From Chamaecyparis obtusa (Eukaryota; Streptophyta; Pinopsida; Cupressales; Cupressaceae): 64,000 bases of DNA. The notes beneath the pieces are model-generated. The model saw only the letters and a list, made by a program, of their open reading frames with translations. It did no database searches and had not been told where the DNA came from. Below are positions 22,567 to 33,653 of this stretch, in pieces. The position numbers and the translations under genes are program-made. How positions within the stretch are numbered: position 1 is the stretch's first letter; each line of letters starts with the position of its first letter. The stretch spans positions 847,001-911,000 of the forward strand of contig BSBK01001119.1 of the NCBI GenBank assembly GCA_027943335.1. The letters run 5' to 3'.

Positions 22567-23729
22567 AAATCCATAAAAATTGGAAAAAGTTAGATAAAAA
22601 TAAAAAAAGAAAAAAGAGAAAAGAGAAAAACATTCTTCCAATGGTGAAATCTTGGCAATTCAATCACCTTGGATAGGTACCATGGTGAAAACATGGCAAA
22701 CACGCATCATGCGTAATCCTCCCCCCAGTTCCTTTCTGCAATTGGGGGCAATTCCATTCTATTACATCTCCTCCATCCCATTTTTTTCTCACCTCCTTCA
22801 TCCTCCTTTGGATCTTGATGACAAAAATAGAGACCACCAGGTATACATTCTTTTGGGCACCTTCCTCTATCCATCCATTTCCCCATTTCCAATCTTCATC
22901 CACCAACTATCATAGCTTCCATCTACCTTCATCATCCTCTTGACATCTTATCTTCCATCCTATCATCCCCCTCGTCCAAATGCCTCTGAATGCATGAACT
23001 ATCCTATGCAGGGGCATCTTATCCCTTGGTGACATATTCCTTGGAGACCTTCTATCCAAATCCTTATCTTCCATCCAAATCCTCTAATCTAAAGATATCC
23101 CTCATTGTTTCCTCCAGCATTCAATCCCTAAGTATTCCTCTATCCAAATCCTTCAAAATCCTCTATCCATCAGCAATTACTCTATCCCCATCTCTCTGCA
23201 AATCCTCTATCCAAAACTCCCAACAAATCCTCTATCCAAATCCCTCAGCATTCCTCTATTACAATCCAATGTCATCCATCCATATCCAAACATTCTCACA
23301 GCAATCTTCTAGCATTTGTCAATCCTATCCATATCCTCTAACTATCCAACATCCAAGATCAAGCCATCCAATCTAATCCTTAGTCTTGTTCCTAGTCTTA
23401 TGGTAAGCTTTGATCTCAATCTAATCATCATTATTGGGATGCATCCTTCCCAAATCCATTTCATTTCAGGACACATCATCCATCATCATCCTATCCACCA
23501 TCAGTCCATCTTGGCATTTTAGCCTAACTGGGGCATTATCTTGTATATCTTTGGAGCTTTAGCTTCATCCCAGATCCCTTTTACATCTTATCCTGAGTCT
23601 TGTACCCCAGCATCATTCATGTCATCAAATAGACTCATTTGTACATATGTGTCTTTAGGTCTCATCCTCTATGTCATTTAGCCTTTGAGTGATCATGACC
23701 AATCCAACTAAGTGTTGCAGCAATCCTCC
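22567..23729 (+). other. Element E internal region, C/T-rich, no gene seen
   Basis: The region is strongly pyrimidine-rich on the plus strand, with recurrent TCCATCC and AATCCTCTATCC phrases (23080-23270). The small open frames are products of this bias. CAATTGGGGGCAATTCC at about 22739 is the only G-rich break. Confidence 0.5.
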
Positions 23730-24728
23730 CTTGGTGTAATGCCCCTCCAACCCTAATAGGTCTTGGATTTTCTCACTGGAACTTAGGAAGTGTTATATGT
23801 GATTGCATGGTTATTTTTATAAGAGAATGATTCTTCTTGAGGTGTTTTCTTTCCCCAACTCCCTTCCAACCACTATAAATTCACATTCTAATTTAGGAAA
23901 TGATAAATATTGTATAACTATGTCCCTTTATATCTTCTTATGTGTCCGAGATATTTTAGGACCTTGATGTGATGGGATCCCCTAATAGATCTATATGTTT
24001 CTTCATGAGATGCCCATTATCTATGTTTATGATTGTCATAGATTAATTGGTTATAACCACTTAAGAGTTAAATGTGTCACCAACTCTAATGATGCTACTT
24101 ATACTCGAGACTAGACATGATTACTACTTTGAGTATTAAGGATTATATGATTTGTTTATTTTTTTTAGATAATGAGACATTGTGAATACATGTTTGATGA
24201 TAAAACTGGCTTATGAAAGTTAGTAAATGATTTAAATTTACATGATTATATTATGATTCATTCTTTTTATACAATATGGAGTAATGGTTATTCTAGATCT
24301 AACCATACTAATCCATTTATACTTTGTTGATTACACTATTTGAGGTGAGTGTAGGATGAGGAGAGGCAATTGTAGTTACTCCTATAGGAGATCCACATGA
24401 TGTCACCCTCTCCCTCCTTGTTTTCCATGGTTTGTGCATATATGTGTATACATGTGGGTGTACTCAGTTGGTGTTTCAGGATGCAGGTACCAGGTGTCGA
24501 CTTCACCTGGCTACACAGGTCTGAGTGTGCCTTCAAAATCCTCAAATTATTGTTGTGTTGAGATTTTACCAAGTTACTATCAAGGATTCCCTGTTGACTT
24601 AGGTTCTTGTTTAGGGAGTCACCTTAGTTGGGGGATTGACCAGTGTTATAATTTTGTTTATTTTGGAGATTTATATTTTGTATTATGTTTCTCTATTTCT
24701 TTATGTATGTTAAAGAATTATACTTCTC

Positions 24729-24840
<112 letters not shown>

Positions 24841-25039
24841 ACTTGTATCCATATTATAACTGGATGTATATTATATATGTATATGTATATATGGGTGCAC
24901 ACATATATACCTATGCATATATAAATATTATAAACTATGTGTTTTCCTTGTAATTATAATTTTACCTTTAATATTTAAATAATGATTATTAAATAAAATA
25001 ATAATTAAGTAAAATAAGGCTCTTTTCAGTAAAACTAGC

Positions 25040-25105
25040 TACCTAGGAGATTTGAACCCAAGACCTCCTAGAAAATAGGCTAGTTTGTTTCCGATTGGGC
25101 TATGT
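25040..25105 (-). ncRNA. tRNA-like sequence, possible SINE head
   Basis: On the minus strand, TAGCCCAATCGG (plus 25091-25102) resembles a pol III A box. GGTTCAAATCTC (plus 25047-25058) resembles a B box, about 32 nt downstream. The flanking AGGAG/CTCCT pairing mimics a T arm. It lacks a full cloverleaf, so it is a tRNA-derived SINE head or tRNA pseudogene. The AT-rich sequence on the left (24930-25020) could be the SINE tail. Confidence 0.5.
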
Positions 25106-27362
25106 GAGTTATTTGAGAACTCTTATGTTCATTTTCTTGTTATGGTCTTGTTTTGGTGAATAAGTTAATTAAATAATAAAAGGCTTTTATAATTTTTATG
25201 AGGATTGTTTAATTTAATGCAACCAACTATTGTAGTTGGAGAAGTTGACCCCTCGTAAGGCAACTCCTCCAACCATATAGTTTTCATTAAATTATTTAGA
25301 GGAAAGGAGTTTTGGAGGGGAAGAAAGATTGGAAGAAAATTGGGGAAATTATGGAAGTGATTAATTTTGGGGTTTTATTGTATTTGCATTTTGATGGCTC
25401 TAGTTGTGAGGAGATTGTGGAGATCCTCAGAGGAGGAAGGTTGAATTGATCTCAACAGGATTGAGGAAGATTATCCCAAAAGGAAATCGTCACTCAAAAC
25501 TTGGAAGTTTGTTGTGTTGTGCTCAAACCTTGGAAGGGATTCTCTGCAAGACTCCAGGTAGGATCTAGAATCGGGAAGAATCACCTTCTTGCATGTAGGC
25601 TTGTGTGTATGTGTGTGTTTTTATTAAATATGCAATGTATTCATGTGTGTTTTAAATCTACTATATTTATATGAATAATTAGATTGTTATTTTCCTATTA
25701 AAAAATATTGCATACGGGAAGTGTTTATGAATATGTCTGTGAGATTTTTTATTCAAATTTCTTCCTAGAAGTCTATGATTGATTATATAATTGTAATTTG
25801 GCATATTTTTCTGTGTATATGTGTTTTTGTTCTTAAATATTTATATTATTCATATGATCTACAAAGTTTCTATTGTGAAATGATTTGTAATTAGGATGAT
25901 AATGAAAAACAAAGTCAATTGGAAATGGACAAAGTGTTCTGGTTTGTTTTCCTATAACCATACTCTTTTGTAAATAACTTTTGAACAAAACATTATTATG
26001 AAAATCTCTCTAGTGAGAATGTGTGCAATTAGGTTTTAGCCAACATATATAAAAATTAGGAAAATCCAACGGTTCAAACAGAAGTTATGCTCACCGCACC
26101 GAGACTGTATTTTTATGACACTCATACATATGTTTCTAGATATAAGCATGCATATATCTCTAAGACAGTCTCTAAACTCACATAGATAAAGGGTCCCTTA
26201 TGATTCAAACCACTAGGACATGTCTACAACTCAATTTTACCCCTCTCTTGATCAATATCCCTCTTGCAACCGACCCACAAGAGGAGATTCACCAACACTT
26301 AAATTTGTAATATCTTGCCACCATTCTAAGACAAGATTACTTTATCTTCTCCCTTGATTCATTGGTCCCTGTAGGTTCATTAGTTTATAGTACATTCCTT
26401 TCCCCATCAATCTTTATTAGTTTATAATTTATATTACTTTTATGTTCTATTTGGACCTATTATGGAAACTTTGGAGTCATGGATTTCAGTGTTGGGTACC
26501 TGTTTGGCTTGGGGTTTGGTCTATATCTTCCAACCTTGATCTTGGTCTTTGTCTGCATCTTTTTACCTCTCTAAATGTTCATTTTATTTCTTTAAGTTGA
26601 TCATAATGTTGTACTTAATGTGTCTTGAGTATGTGGCATCCTTTTACTATTTGTATGTTGTTTATGATTAAGGTTAGGGCTCCTCCTGGTGGTCTGAGTA
26701 CACAGGAGAGTTTACTAAACCTCTGGAATAAAGAATTTGAAGTATTGCATTTCTTTTGTCATGTTTTGGGTAGGGGACTAGGAACCCTAGGTGAGTGGCT
26801 CACTATAGGTGTTGGAACCCAAAGTGGTAGCCAAATGATCATATGGGTGAGTTTTTCATCAAGTGATAACCTTAAAAATTAATCTAGGAAGGGGGATTCA
26901 AAAGATAATGAAAGAAAATATAATAAGGCCACACAGACCTTATTGGAGTACCAGGATCAGGGATAACTACTAGGATGGTTCCCTATTTATAAAGGGAGGA
27001 CCAAGGTTACATGGTTTCCAAGAAGGATCCTAATATATAGGTTGTGTGATGACACTCACTTAGGTGGTATCCTAGAACCTTGACCTCGGTGTTATAGTAA
27101 GATGAAATTTTTACATGCTTTACTCTTGCTCTTTTGAGTTTTGGACTTTGTGTTTTGAGTCTTAGATTTCCTTAGAGTATTGAGAGTACCTTGGTTCTAT
27201 CTCCTATCACAAGGGGTGGAATTTTACTAGGTCCACATGGTTGGGTGGCAAATATCTTTCAAGGTATTTTTCATGGTTCAAGTCATGGCTTGGATTTTGA
27301 ATTGTTTAATGGTGAATATTTCCTTTATTGAATCATGTATCTCTGTCTTTCATTAGCAAGAT

Positions 27363-27367
27363 GTAAA
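27363..27367. other. Target-site duplication GTAAA of element A
   Basis: GTAAA at 27363-27367 recurs at 40650-40654, just outside the LTRs of A. Confidence 0.8.
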
Positions 27368-28693
27368 TTATAAGTATAACTGAGAGGGGAGGTGAATTAG
27401 TTAGATCAGTTATACTATAGTCCCAAACACATAGATGTACCTTACAAAAAAATTTCAACAAATTATGCAACTCGGTAACATAAAATATCAATTTGTCTAT
27501 TCACTATACCGATTACTAGTAATTATCCAAATTGTGATTACCGACTAAATCAACTATGCAGTATGTAAAGTATGATAGCAAAATAATCATAAAAAAAAAT
27601 AACACATAACACAATGATTTAACATGGAAACCCTGCTAAGGGAAAAACCACCTGGGATCGGTAACCCAAAATAATTCACTCTTTTGAAGTGAGCTTGGTA
27701 AAATCCAACCCTATTAAAGGTTACAATGCACACTATTAGGTGTGACCTAGCTAGGGGATTTATCACTAATAGTTAACTTTTGACCAGAATTCACTATGGG
27801 GTCAACAAGATAACACTTTACATTCAATTAATGTCATAAGGTAGTACAATAAGACTGTTAAGTCCACTCGGTTAAGAGATTTTTTGAATCAATGGTTAAA
27901 CTAGTACAATACTAATATGATTCAAATACAACTAAATTGCAAATATTCAGATATGTGCTAAGCCCATAAAATCCTCTGATCATTAATCAATTCACTTCCT
28001 CAATATTTCTCAACTTACTATCACTTATTAAATAGTTCTCTGACGCTCGGTAATGTCTGCAGCTCGGTTCTTTCAATAACTAGTTTGATCAGGAATGCAT
28101 GAATACAATCTTCACGTGAAATCTCAGCAGTCTCCTTTTGTCCGGCATGTTTCAAACTTCATCCTTAACCTTGAAATCATAACAATTTCCAACTCATCAA
28201 ATTCAGTCGATTGTTCTTAGGATTTAATGTTTTCATCCATACTTGGTTAATATAGAAATGTGTCGGTGATAACTAGCTTGGTTATACTGTTACTCGGTAT
28301 ACACTACACTGGCTTGGTGTATACATAAATCTTTAATTACCAACCACATTGACCCATTCAATTTCAAATCTCTTCTTCATAATAGATTAATGTAACATGC
28401 CTAAATCAATAATATAAAGCCATAAACTCATCAATAAGTTACCCAATGTTTACCTTATCCTTATCTGTCATATCCATCTTTTTCTCACGTAGATATCTCA
28501 ATTCTTCATGTTTTCTTCCTTCAACAGATGTTCATATGTTTGTAACTATCATGATAAGTATTGTCAATACTAGTTGACATCAATGACAACATATTAACTG
28601 ATTTAATCATCTTACATATCATTTCAGTAGCTTGGTGATCTCTAATCACTATTTCTTCAGTTCATCAGATATTTAATCAGTTGTAGTTCATCA
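27368..28693 (-). repeat. Element A 3' LTR (left-hand copy)
   Basis: It matches the right-hand LTR over its length but lacks about 190 bp present there (right-hand 39920-40108), a segment that holds a TATATAAG box. It starts TTATAAGTATAACTGAG rather than the expected TGTTGGAATAACTGAG, indicating decay at the very end. It ends AGTTCATCA. Confidence 0.85.
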
Positions 28694-28710
28694 ATCTCTC
28701 CCTTTGGCAT
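28694..28710 (-). other. Element A polypurine tract
   Basis: The plus strand ATCTCTCCCTTTGGC reads GCCAAAGGGAGAGAT on the minus strand, directly before the LTR start TGATGAACTAC. Confidence 0.75.
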
Positions 28711-29209
28711 TGATGGCAACACAAGAAATATGAAAATATACCATACACATACCAAACATGTATTCTTCAACTATGCAAGTAAATGGTGTAGCTCGGTAAG
28801 CTCTCCCTAGCTTGATATTTAATATGTTTAATCACTACAAAACAAAACAGAATTACATGCAGACTCTCCCTGTGGATTTGATCATTTACAGTTCTCTGAT
28901 TTTTTTTCTTCTCAGCAATAGATATTCCAATATGAAGTCTCTCTCCATTTATGTGTTCTTACTAATAGATTTTTCATATTCATTTCCTCTCCCTTTGACA
29001 ACAATGCCAAATAAAATATACAAACAGCTCTTCAGCAGCCAAGTAATTCTCTATTGTTTGATTCATATTAGGTACCTTCAGTGTACTGATAAACAAATTC
29101 ATGTTCCAGCTTCTACAATCTTTCACAACCTTAGAAAAACTAAAGTGTGAGCTATGTGCATCAACATGAATGATCTTCTGATAAGTATAGGTTGATGCAA
29201 CCTCTAGAT

Positions 29210-30870
29210 CTCCTCAGTGACTAATAGACAGGGGACAGCCCCCAAGTCTAATCCTCAAATATTTAAATGTGTCCTTCAGTAAAGGTTTCATAAAGATATC
29301 AGCAAGTTGTTCTTTAGATGTTACAAATTCCAAGTTCACCTGCTTCTCTTGAACTTGTTCCCTTAAGTAGTGATACTTAATAGATATATGCTTTGTTTTG
29401 AATGCATCACATGATTTTTGGAAATATTTATCGCACTAGTGTTATCACAATATATAATCACCACATCAATGATTACCTCATTCATTCCTTTCAACACTTG
29501 TTTAATCCAAGCAATATTTGAAAAATTTGTAGCAACAGAAACATACTCTGCTTAAGAAGTAGACTGAGAAATGCATGCTTGTTTCTTGCTTATCCAAGTC
29601 ACAAGCCTTTCTCCTAAAAAGAATGCTCCACCAGTTGTGCTCTCTCAGTCATGTATGTTTCCAGCCTAATCTACCTCGGTGTAAACTCGGAGTTCAAATT
29701 TTCCTTCCATTGTGTACCATAAACCATAGTCTTTTGTCTTCTTCAAGTATCTCAAAATTCTTTTAACTACAACCATATGTGAATCTTTAGGATTGGTAGA
29801 AAATCTTGCCACAATCCCAACTGCATGTGCAATATCAGGCCTACTGTGTACAACATACATCAGTTTTCCAATCATAGATCAGTATAGTGTCTAATTTACT
29901 TCTGTAGATTCATCATCCTTTGTCAACTTACATCTAGTTACCATCTATGTTCCTACCATTTTTGTATCTTCCATGCCAAAAGTTTTTAACACTTCTTTAA
30001 TGTATTTTGATTGAGTGATGAAAATCCCATCATTTTGTTGTATAATCTAAAAACCTAGAAAGAATTTAATCTCTCCAAACATTGACATCTCAAATTCCTT
30101 TCTCATTTCATCAGTAAAAGATTTGCAAATCAGATCTTGTCCACCAAAGATTATATCATCAACAAATAAAATAAAGTATTTATCACCATAGTAGCTTTGA
30201 GTTCTCATAGGACCACATAGGTTGGTGTGTACCAACTCCAAAATACCTTTAGATGAATAGTCCTTACTTTTAAAACTAGATTTGGTCATCTTTCCTTTTT
30301 GACATTGATGGCACATATCATGATCAGGTTTGGGTAGACTTGGCAGTCCTCTAACTGTTCTCTTTCTACTGATCTTAATCATATTATCAAATTTTACATG
30401 ACATAAACTCTTATGCCATAACCATGCATCTTCATTTTTCACCAATAAATAGGAAGTTCCAGCATTGTTAAGATAGAATAAATTACCTTTTGATTGTTCT
30501 CCAGTACCAACAAGCTTTCCATTTTCATCATAGATTTTCACCTTCTTGATTTCAAATGCAACTCAGTGACCTAAGTTATTTAGTTGTGCTACACTCAAAA
30601 AATTGTAGTTAAGTCCTTTACCCAGTATGCATTATCACATTTAATTCTATCATTCAATAAAATAAACCCTTTTTCTTTTACCATAAAAGGTGTATCATTT
30701 CCCATTTTCATTGATCCTCCATTATAATGCTCAAGATGATCAAACTTATCTTCATCACCAGTCATGTGATGTGTACAGCCACTATCAATGATCCAAGTAT
30801 CATTCTTACTAACTTTAGAAATAAGTGATGTTTCTACATACCTTTCCTCCTCTTCTGAATCATCTTTCAT
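29210..30870 (-). pseudogene. Element A pol: protease, integrase N-terminus fused to RT C-terminus, RNase H
   Basis: Protease: IIDSGCTHHMTG (30595-30870) is the copia aspartic protease box. The GAG-pre-integrase zinc motif follows (LWHKSLCHVKFDN, then CHQCQKGKM, 30300-30440). The integrase lead-in GDKYFILFVDD joins directly to IIFGGQDL and FEMSMFGEIKFFLGF (30047-30165), which is RT after its catalytic YVDD. The two parts share VDD codons at 30155-30163, so the missing integrase core and RT N-terminus look like one deletion at that repeat. Downstream, MIGKLMYVVHSRPDIAHAVG (29666-29875) begins the RT-RNase H connection. Stop-interrupted RNase H follows (GGAFFLGERLVTWISKKQ, AEYVSVATN, then EFVTSKEQLADIFMKPL) to about 29210. 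Confidence 0.88.
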
Positions 30871-30899
30871 TGCAACAAATACTACTTCAATATCATCAT

Positions 30900-31863
30900 C
30901 AGTTTCGATGTTGGTGTCATCTTCTCCAACAAGGCAACATGCCTTCTTTCCTTTATCTTTGTAATCTCAGTTGTCTCTATTATAGTGTTGCTTTCCTCTA
31001 TTATTCCTTCTGCCAAACTTTCCATCACCAGATCAGTCTTTATCTTCCTCTTTCATGTTAGGACATCTAGCAGTAATATGACCAACCTCTTTACAATTAA
31101 AATAAGCTAAAGGTAACTTTCCCTTATACCTTCCTTTACCTTTATGTAGTCGTTGGGCTATAAGTGCTTCGAGCTCATCAAGATCATCTTTATTATTAAT
31201 GTCACTTTCATTCTTTATATTATGCTTACTGCTAGATTTACCAATCTTAAGAGATGACATAAAAGCAGACTCAACACTCGGTACAACACTATTGTCAAAA
31301 TTATTCAGCTCAAAAGTTGTTAACTTTCTAATTAGACTACTAAGAGTAAGAGTGCTATTAGGTGTAGACCTCATTTCATGAATAGCAGATATTTTGATTG
31401 CATAGATACGCAACAAGGTTCTGAGTATCTTACTTACCACAGTATCTTCAAAAATAATACCTCCTGCTCCTCGGATAGCATTGACTACCTCTTTGATTTG
31501 GTTTGAGTATTTTGTGATGTTGTCTCCTTATTTCATTTTCATGTCATTAAATATGCCTCTCAAGCTTTCATCTCTAGCTCTCATCACATTCACATCGCCA
31601 CCATAAACTTGAGCAAGTTTATCCCACATTTTCTTCGATGTAGTGCAATCCTTAACATCCTCAAATTCAGCATGAGATAGAGCAATAGAAATCTCTATCA
31701 TAGTAATATTGTGTTCATGTCGGTCTCTCAACTAATCAAGAGTCAAAGGTCCAACATTCAGTTGTATGTAGCCATTTTCAAGTAAAGGTATAACAGATTC
31801 TCCGATTCTAGATATGTGAAGCCTCATCTAGCTTTTCCATGTGGTTAAGTTATGTTTGTTCAT
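30900..31863 (-). pseudogene. Element A gag (UBN2-type) with damaged zinc knuckle
   Basis: The start is the ATG at 31863 (MNKHNLTTWKS), which follows the PBS by about 75 bp. The UBN2-like capsid region is at 31731-31528 (IEISIALSHAEFEDV, KKMWDKLAQVYGGD, LRGIFNDMKMK). The single CCHC knuckle at about 31110 reads YFNCKEVGHITARC: its first cysteine is replaced by tyrosine. At least three in-frame stops are present. The family's role is to form the virus-like particle. Confidence 0.85.
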
Positions 31864-31939
31864 CTTCGACACTTCCCTCTTATACATCTTGTGATCTTTT
31901 TGCTCAAGTCCTTAAAACTTTCTTCCAAACAACCAATAC

Positions 31940-31951
31940 GCTCTGATACCA
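31940..31951 (-). other. Element A primer binding site
   Basis: Plus GCTCTGATACCA is minus TGGTATCAGAGC, complementary to the 3' end of initiator methionine tRNA, the usual copia primer. Confidence 0.92.
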
Positions 31952-31952
31952 A

Positions 31953-32344
31953 TTATTGGAATAACTGAGAGGGGGGGTGAATCAATTAGATCATTTATTC
32001 TACCATCCCAAACACATAGATGTACCTTAAAAAACAATTTCAACAAATTATGTAGCTTGGTAACATAAAATATCAATCTGTCTATTCACTTTACCGATTA
32101 CCATTAATTATCCAAACTGTGATTACCGACTAAATCAACTATGTAGTATGTAAAGTATGATAGAAAAACAATCATAACAAATAACAAATAACACAATGAT
32201 TTAATGTGGAAACCTTGCTAAGATAAAAACCACCTGGGACCGATAACCCAAAATAATTCACTCTTCTGAAGTGAGCTCAGTAAAGAGTCGACCCTGTTAA
32301 AGGTTACAATGCACACTGTTAGGTGTGGCCTGGTTAGAGGATTT
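31953..32344 (-). repeat. Element A 5' LTR, first part
   Basis: It starts TTATTGGAATAACTGAG beside the PBS and runs to the GATTT duplication where B inserted. It continues at 39531. Confidence 0.85.
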
Positions 32345-33448
32345 TGTTAGAAATGGGAACACTGAGAGGGGGGGTGAATCAGTATTCTACAATTAATGTT
32401 TTTCTGCTTATTGAAACTTTTCTCAATTATTTAATTACTTAAATAAATAGTAAACCAAATGAAATGTTCAACCATAACACATAACACAAGATATGTTTAC
32501 GGGAAAACCTTGGCTAAAGAAAAACCCTGATGGGAATTAATACCCACAAATAATTGTACTAATCTTATGAACCTGTTAATGTTCCTTTTCCATGTTAGGA
32601 GCAGTCATTACAATACTGAGTACAATGACTCGGTTAAGATTCTAATAGAAAAAACCATGTTAGGGGTGGATGGCTCACTACCAAAGCTCGCTACTCAATG
32701 AAGAAGGCTACGACCTCCTAGATATCAGATACACACTATATCTGGAAGGGTGAACTGTTGCTTTGATACTACTGCCTGATCAGTTCCTTTTGTGTGTTGA
32801 TGCTCTAACTTCTTTTAGAGATTTATCTCATACTTACTGAACTTGCATACTTCTTCTCTTCTATATATCTTCCATACTCTTCTCACACTAATACAAAAGT
32901 GCATGTCATATATGTGTGTGTGTGTGTGTGTTGAATGGGCGCAACCAAAACTAACTACTGTGTTGGCCTAAAACCTAACACATGCAACACTTCAAAGTTA
33001 ATTGGATCAAGTGTGTTTACATACAATGATAATAACATGTTTACATCACTATTACAATAGGTGCATAGCCTTTACAAAACAAAATGGTACACACTAAACA
33101 AAAACTATAACTCGGTTGCATGCTCTGTTCTACTCTGCTGCTTAACTGCCAGTGTCACTTAGACTTGTTGTAACTTTACCATACTATCAAATCTGACTAT
33201 GCATTCTTAGACTTAGCATAATAACATATTCAAAATCTTATATCCAAGGTTGCATGCCAAAACTTGGTCATACACATGTGCGTCAATGCTCTGACCATCA
33301 AGTGCTTCACTGTCTACTATGTCTTCTATACTCAGCTAAATTATGATCTTCCAAGTAGTGTGTTGACTACCAAAACTTCATATGAATTTGTTTCCATAAT
33401 GACAACACAAACTTAGTCATATATTCTAGTAAATTCAACTTTCCAACA
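32345..33448 (-). repeat. Element B 3' LTR (left-hand copy)
   Basis: It begins TGTTAGAAATGGGAACACTG and ends TTTCCAACA. A (TG)n run of about 20 bp at 32915-32931 occupies the place where the other LTR has (TA)n. Confidence 0.9.
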
Positions 33449-33463
33449 ATCTCCCCCTTTGTC
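33449..33463 (-). other. Element B polypurine tract
   Basis: Plus ATCTCCCCCTTTGTC is minus GACAAAGGGGGAGAT, abutting the LTR start TGTTGGAAAG on the minus strand. Confidence 0.88.
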
Positions 33464-33653
33464 ATCAATGGCAACAAAGGAATGTGAAAAAGTTGCTAAA
33501 CTTAACTTACACACAAAACTTGCTATTAAATTTCTATATACTGTACATCATATCTTCTTCTACTTTATACACTACAATCACCTTTATACCATATATACTA
33601 CTCCCCCTTTGACATTAATGACAAAGGTGCTCAAAAAGTAAAACTTCAAGTAC

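Noticed and set aside
25040..25105. A functional tRNA gene
   Set aside because: No complete cloverleaf or 3' acceptor pairing is visible; kept only as a tRNA-derived sequence.
30825..31381. Plus-strand frames of 60-78 codons
   Set aside because: Antisense shadows of the element A gag and protease.
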